A stretch of DNA of 10,732 bases from a bacterium (GTDB lineage Bacteria > JAMCPX01). A program made the translations under genes and the position numbers. The notes beneath the pieces were generated by a model. The model had not been told where the DNA came from, did no database searches, and saw only the letters and a list, made by a program, of their open reading frames with translations. This document shows positions 7,241-10,732 of this stretch, in pieces (the stretch's first letter is position 1; each line of letters begins with the position of its first letter). The DNA lies in contig JAKAHI010000016.1 of assembly GCA_021815065.1 (NCBI GenBank), forward strand, positions 1 to 10,732. Direction: 5' to 3'.

Positions 7241-7983
7241 AAGTCGAGTTCCTCGGTGATATCTTCATGCGTGAGCTTCAAGAATACGCTTTCGAGGTTC
7301 CCGCCTTTAATGCCCGCCTGTTCCCTGAGCTGCTGGGCTGTACCCAGGGCGATGATCTTTCCTTCGTTGATGATCCCGATCCTGTCGGATAACTGCTCGG
7401 CAACGTAGAGGTCATGTGTCGACATGAGTATGGCCTTTCCCCGTTTCTTCATCCCGCGAAAAATCGCCTTTAACAGCTTGATACCCCGGGGATCGAGACC
7501 GACCATCGGCTCATCCACGATAAGGTACTTTGGCTCGTGGATCATTGCAGATGCGAACACCAGCCTTTGTTTCATGCCGTGCGAATATCCCTCTATCATC
7601 TCGTTCGAGAAGCCGGTAAGAGAGAACAGCTCGAGGAGTTCCTTTGCACGTTTCTCTATACCATTACCGTCGAGATGATACATGTTTGCAACAAAGAGAA
7701 TATACTCGAGTCCCGTAAGCTTTTCATAAACAAAAGGCCGGTCCGGTATATAGCCCATGAAGCGTTTGGCGGTTATCGGCTCTTTCATGATACTGTGCCC
7801 GTCGATGTGAACGTCTCCGGATGTCGGATTCAAAAGGCCGACGATCATCTTCATCAGTGTCGTTTTACCCGCACCGTTGGGACCAAGCAGTGAAAACAAT
7901 TCGCCTTCCCGTATATCGAGATCTACGTCGTCGACAGCTTTCAGCTTCGTATACACCTTTGTTATGGATTTTATTTCTATCAT
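7237..7983 (-). CDS. ABC transporter ATP-binding protein (ABC-2 exporter type)
   Basis: This is the cytoplasmic ATPase that should power the permease encoded just downstream. In the 248-residue form, all nucleotide-binding elements are present in order: Walker A GPNGAGKTT (about 34-42), a Q-loop region where IPDRPFVYEKLT replaces the more usual Q with D or R, the signature YSHGMKQRL, Walker B YLIVDEPMVGLD with the catalytic E, and the H-loop STHD. The single domain, CcmA/NatA-like style and length fit drug, Na+ or lipid exporter ATPases paired with ABC-2 permeases. A TTG at 8001 would add six residues (MVYWDD), but the family normally begins MIEIK, so I prefer the ATG at 7983. Its Shine-Dalgarno is poor (GGGAT close upstream). 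It is the first gene of the four-gene minus-strand operon. Confidence 0.93.
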   Translation of the reverse strand: MIEIKSITKVYTKLKAVDDVDLDIREGELFSLLGPNGAGKTTLMKMIVGLLNPTSGDVHIDGHSIMKEPITAKRFMGYIPDRPFVYEKLTGLEYILFVANMYHLDGNGIEKRAKELLELFSLTGFSNEMIEGYSHGMKQRLVFASAMIHEPKYLIVDEPMVGLDPRGIKLLKAIFRGMKKRGKAILMSTHDLYVAEQLSDRIGIINEGKIIALGTAQQLREQAGIKGGNLESVFLKLTHEDITEELDL

Positions 7984-8113
7984 ATCATCCCAATAAACCA
8001 ATTATTCCACAAAAAGGCAAGAAGAGCGAACCCAAATTAGAAAGGGAACTTCCGTAATCAGTACGCTGACTATAAAAAATACACTCTGATAAAATAAGTT
8101 TGCCGTACGCCGC
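7984..8113. promoter_or_regulatory. Divergent promoter region between the ABC operon and comEC
   Basis: These 130 bp must hold the promoters for both directions unless comEC or the operon is served from elsewhere. On the plus strand TATAAA (8071-8076) could be a -10 for comEC, but the sequence 17 nt upstream (ACTTCC) is a poor -35. I found no convincing hexamer pair for the minus-strand operon. A 4-bp inverted repeat TCAG-TACG-CTGA (8058-8069) lies just before the TATAAA and could be a small operator or chance. Confidence 0.35.
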
Positions 8114-10576
8114 ATGTTCGTATATGGCGGAAGTGTGGGGCTATTATTAATCTTTATAGCGCAGGTTGTCGGTATTGCAGTGTCGGGCATGAATCCGTCA
8201 GTGCCTGTTTATGCGTATGTCGGTATGGCAGCATTGTTTTTATGTGCGGTTGTCGTTACAAGGAACAAATATGTCTGGCTCTTGCTGGCTTCGTCACTCT
8301 CTTTTGTTCTCAGTATGGGGGTGTTTTCTCCGCCTTCAACATCGTGTGCGGATGATGTCCTTGCGTATACGGGAAACCGGAAGGTTGCAGTGTCGGGCTG
8401 GATTGCCTGGTCTGTTGCGGAATACCCGGACAGAGAAAAGATCCTGCTGAAGACGGACAGTCTTGATAACGGGTCACACGACGGATCCCGCAGAGGGCAT
8501 GACTGTTTGATTCAGCTTTTTTCATTTCGTAAAAACAACGGTGCCGTACACCTGCTCAGGGGCGATTATGTCCGGATGGTTACGCGTCTCAGGATGCCGA
8601 AGAATTTGAATAATCCCGGGTCTTTCGATTATCGTGATTCACTCGCAAAAAACGGAATCGGTTTGGTTGCCTACGTCAATAACAGAGAAGACATCACGAT
8701 TGTCCCGGCAATGGCTGAACCGGGTATACTGCGGTTTATCGACGGGGCACGGCTGCGCATAAAGGATGTCATAGCTAAAAACACAGGGGACCAAACCGTG
8801 TCCGGCATTGTTACCGCATTGGTCATAGGCGATCAGGGATATATTTCCCGGGATATCAGAAGGATGTTCGCATCAACCGGCATTATCCATATTCTTGTGG
8901 TTGCCGGACTGCACCTTGCTATCATAACCCATCTTTTTTATTTGCTGACCAAATTTCTCCTGTCCCGCTGGGCGTACCTGTGCGTTCACACCGCTATTCC
9001 CAAGCTTGCACTGGTCATTTCGCTGGTACCGATGACCGCATATATCTTCCTCAGCGGTGCTCATCCGCCTGTTGTCAGGAGCGGCATCATGATCGCGGTA
9101 TACGGCTTCCTGTTCCTCATCAACAAGACCCAGACGCGGTGGACAGGCATACTGATTGCAGCCATTTTCATCCTGGCCGTGAATCCAGCGGCGGTCTACA
9201 GCATATCATTCCAACTTTCGTTTGTTGCTGTCGGCTCCATCATTGCCTGTATGCCGGTCATAACAACCGTCGTATCGGCCGTCAGCCGGCGTTTCGAAAA
9301 GCATTGGGCCCGGGAGATTGTCCGGTCGCTCACCGGCATGCTGCTCGTAAGTTTTTTTGTAACAACCGGGCTGTTCGGAGTGATTGCGTTTTATTTCAAT
9401 ACACTTCCCTTGTTCGGGATCCTGCTCAATCTCATCATAATACCGTTCTTTTGCTACCTTGTGCTGCCGCTTTCGCTCGTGTCTTCGGCGGCAGGATTTG
9501 TGTTGCCCGCGGTAAGCCATTATCTTTTTATGATCGTATCGTTGCTCGTGCATGGCATTGTTTCTGTTGTCAGTCATGTCGCTGGTTTATCCATAGCCTC
9601 CATAAGGGTCCCGACCCCCAATATGTTTGAAATCTTCCTTTACTATGGAGGTATGATTGTCCTGCTCAATTTTAAGAGTTTGGGGCCTAAGACGGCATTT
9701 TCCCTGCTCTCCCTTATTTTTCTGCTTTTGACTGTTGATATCGGTTCCTTTGTTGCAAAAACACGTTTTAACAAAGAACTGAGGATAACGTTTATCGATG
9801 TGGGGCAGGGGGACAGTGCACTCATAGAATTCCCGTACGGAAAAACAATGCTGATCGATGCGGGCGGCAGCGCGTACAGCAGCTATGATACGGGAGAGGC
9901 GGTTGTTGCGCGGTATCTATGGTCTTTGAAGCGGACAAGGATCGATTATGCCGTTTCTTCACACCCGCAGGAGGACCACATGGCCGGTCTTTGCTTTATT
10001 ATAAAAAACATGGGGGTAAAAAAAGTTTACAAAAACGACTGTTCACCGGACACTGCCGTTTACCGGGCATTTATGGAGGCAGTGCGCGCGTCGGGTGCCG
10101 CAGTCTCGACCATCACCGGCACTGTTGAAACGCTCTCAATCAATGGTGTGGGCGTTACCCTGTTCAGTATACCGCATGAAGCATGCGATCCTTCGTTCCG
10201 GAAAGATATAAACGATGATGCAGTCCTTGCCAAGATAACCTATAAAGATGTTCGTGTGCTGTTCACCGGCGATATCGAGAAGGATGCAGAGCGCACACTG
10301 GCAGAAACGTATCGGAACACTTTGAAGTCCGATATCATGAAAGCTGCGCATCACGGAAGCAGGACATCGACCTCGGCCGTGTTCCTCGATGCGGTGCAGC
10401 CAGGGATCGTCGTTATACCGGTCGGCAGGGATAATCGGTTCCGAATGCCTTCAAAGACGGTACTCCGGCGGCTGTTCAGGCGCAACATCAATGTGTTACG
10501 CACAGACCGCTGCGGTGCAATAACGATTACGACGGACGGCAAACAGATCAAGATAAAAAGATATATCGATATATAG
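8114..10576 (+). CDS. comEC: ComEC/Rec2 DNA-uptake channel protein
   Basis: ComEC is the inner-membrane channel that moves single-stranded DNA into the cytoplasm during natural transformation. The 820-residue protein has all three family parts: an N-terminal membrane/OB region (1-200) with the typical MPKNLNNPGSFDYRDSLA block (161-178), the polytopic competence domain (about 225-545) with the signature GIIHILVVAGLHLAI (256-270), and a C-terminal metallo-beta-lactamase-like domain (557-820) beginning ITFIDVGQGDSALIEFP. In the last domain the metal motif is H617-P-Q-E-D621-H622, followed by FTGD (D720) and AAHHGS (H746-H747). Q619 stands where many relatives have His, and the late NRFRMPS lacks the usual GHP histidine. 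No stop or frameshift occurs. The ATG at 8114 is the first in-frame start after a stop at 8090 but lacks a clear Shine-Dalgarno; GTG at 8135 is an alternative. Presence of comEC alone does not prove competence. Confidence 0.95.
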   Translation: MFVYGGSVGLLLIFIAQVVGIAVSGMNPSVPVYAYVGMAALFLCAVVVTRNKYVWLLLASSLSFVLSMGVFSPPSTSCADDVLAYTGNRKVAVSGWIAWSVAEYPDREKILLKTDSLDNGSHDGSRRGHDCLIQLFSFRKNNGAVHLLRGDYVRMVTRLRMPKNLNNPGSFDYRDSLAKNGIGLVAYVNNREDITIVPAMAEPGILRFIDGARLRIKDVIAKNTGDQTVSGIVTALVIGDQGYISRDIRRMFASTGIIHILVVAGLHLAIITHLFYLLTKFLLSRWAYLCVHTAIPKLALVISLVPMTAYIFLSGAHPPVVRSGIMIAVYGFLFLINKTQTRWTGILIAAIFILAVNPAAVYSISFQLSFVAVGSIIACMPVITTVVSAVSRRFEKHWAREIVRSLTGMLLVSFFVTTGLFGVIAFYFNTLPLFGILLNLIIIPFFCYLVLPLSLVSSAAGFVLPAVSHYLFMIVSLLVHGIVSVVSHVAGLSIASIRVPTPNMFEIFLYYGGMIVLLNFKSLGPKTAFSLLSLIFLLLTVDIGSFVAKTRFNKELRITFIDVGQGDSALIEFPYGKTMLIDAGGSAYSSYDTGEAVVARYLWSLKRTRIDYAVSSHPQEDHMAGLCFIIKNMGVKKVYKNDCSPDTAVYRAFMEAVRASGAAVSTITGTVETLSINGVGVTLFSIPHEACDPSFRKDINDDAVLAKITYKDVRVLFTGDIEKDAERTLAETYRNTLKSDIMKAAHHGSRTSTSAVFLDAVQPGIVVIPVGRDNRFRMPSKTVLRRLFRRNINVLRTDRCGAITITTDGKQIKIKRYIDI
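10561..10574. repeat. Perfect 14-bp AT-rich palindrome at the comEC 3' end
   Basis: ATATATCGATATAT is its own reverse complement and covers the last codons of comEC and the first base of its stop codon. It sits exactly at the junction with the convergent epimerase gene. It has no loop, so it would be a poor hairpin; its role is unknown and it may be chance in an AT-rich stretch. Confidence 0.4.
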
Positions 10577-10578
10577 GT

Positions 10579-10732
10579 TTATTTTTGCTTGAGGGTCTTC
10601 AGATCAAGTGTCTTCAGCCATTCCATCGTTTTTGCAAACCCCTCCTGGAACGGGACTTTCGGCTTCCATCCAAGCTCCCTCTCTGCCTTGGCTATGGAAA
10701 ATTTCAGCCGTGAGCCGAGGTTTTTTACCGTA
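10579..10732 (-). CDS. C-terminal end of an NAD-dependent sugar-nucleotide epimerase/dehydratase-like protein
   Basis: Only the last 50 residues are in the window; the frame is open to the right edge and ends with TAA at 10581-10579. The segment AKAERELGWKPKVPFQEG, followed by a helix FAKTMEWLK, is typical of the C-terminal substrate-binding domain of extended short-chain dehydrogenases such as UDP-glucose 4-epimerases and GDP- or dTDP-sugar dehydratases, where SKAxxxLGWxPxxxxxEGL is conserved. These enzymes work in the cytoplasm on nucleotide sugars for LPS, capsule or glycan synthesis. Which member this is cannot be told without the N-terminal Rossmann domain and the YxxxK site. The tail repeats LKTL (LKTLDLKTLKQK), encoded by a direct CTGAAGAC repeat. 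The stop is 2 bp from that of convergent comEC. Confidence 0.85.
   Translation of the reverse strand, partial: TVKNLGSRLKFSIAKAERELGWKPKVPFQEGFAKTMEWLKTLDLKTLKQK

Noticed and set aside
7984..8001. TTG start for the ABC ATPase at 8001
   Set aside because: It adds only MVYWDD before the family-typical MIEIK start at 7983 and has no good ribosome-binding site.
8980..9630. A 216-codon plus-strand frame inside comEC
   Set aside because: It is rich in C, H and R with no membrane or domain pattern, while the overlapping comEC frame carries the conserved competence domain.
1..10732. CRISPR arrays, insertion sequences, tRNA or rRNA genes, toxin-antitoxin or phage-defence modules
   Set aside because: I looked for regular repeats, transposase motifs, cloverleaf features and small paired frames on both strands and saw none; almost all of the sequence is taken up by recognisable chromosomal genes.

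Overview
The window looks like bacterial chromosome of medium GC content carrying mostly housekeeping genes. It has no rRNA, tRNA, CRISPR array, insertion sequence or phage gene that I can see. A flavin-dependent thymidylate synthase (ThyX), a bacterial-type leucyl-tRNA synthetase, a YhaM-type 3'-5' exoribonuclease, an HD-containing tRNA nucleotidyltransferase and a full-length ComEC/Rec2 protein together fit an anaerobic, deltaproteobacterial (Desulfobacterota-like) lineage. That placement is an inference from gene content only and is weak.

Layout from left to right: (1) leuS on the minus strand runs off the left edge, so its 3' end is missing. (2) thyX on the plus strand is divergent from leuS. 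(3) A 337-bp gene-poor gap at 2852-3188, between the convergent thyX and cca, holds a possible terminator, a decayed helix-turn-helix fragment and an orphan Shine-Dalgarno sequence. (4) A tight minus-strand operon at 3189-7983 runs, in transcription order, ABC ATPase, ABC-2-like permease, yhaM, cca. Its junctions are a 4-nt ATGA overlap, a 4-nt gap and an 8-nt overlap. (5) A 130-bp divergent promoter region at 7984-8113 leads to (6) comEC on the plus strand. (7) The 3' end of a minus-strand NAD-dependent sugar-nucleotide epimerase-like gene lies at the right edge and converges on comEC with only 2 bp between the stop codons.

The operon joins a probable two-component ABC exporter to two HD-domain enzymes that act on RNA 3' ends: YhaM trims them, and the nucleotidyltransferase adds to tRNA 3' ends. 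The two RNA enzymes overlap and are probably translationally coupled. comEC and thyX are single genes for DNA uptake and dTMP synthesis. I found no convincing undescribed system. The items most worth a second look are the RNA-3'-end gene pair, the internal duplication of the permease, the substituted metal-site residues of ComEC, and the relic in the thyX-cca gap.
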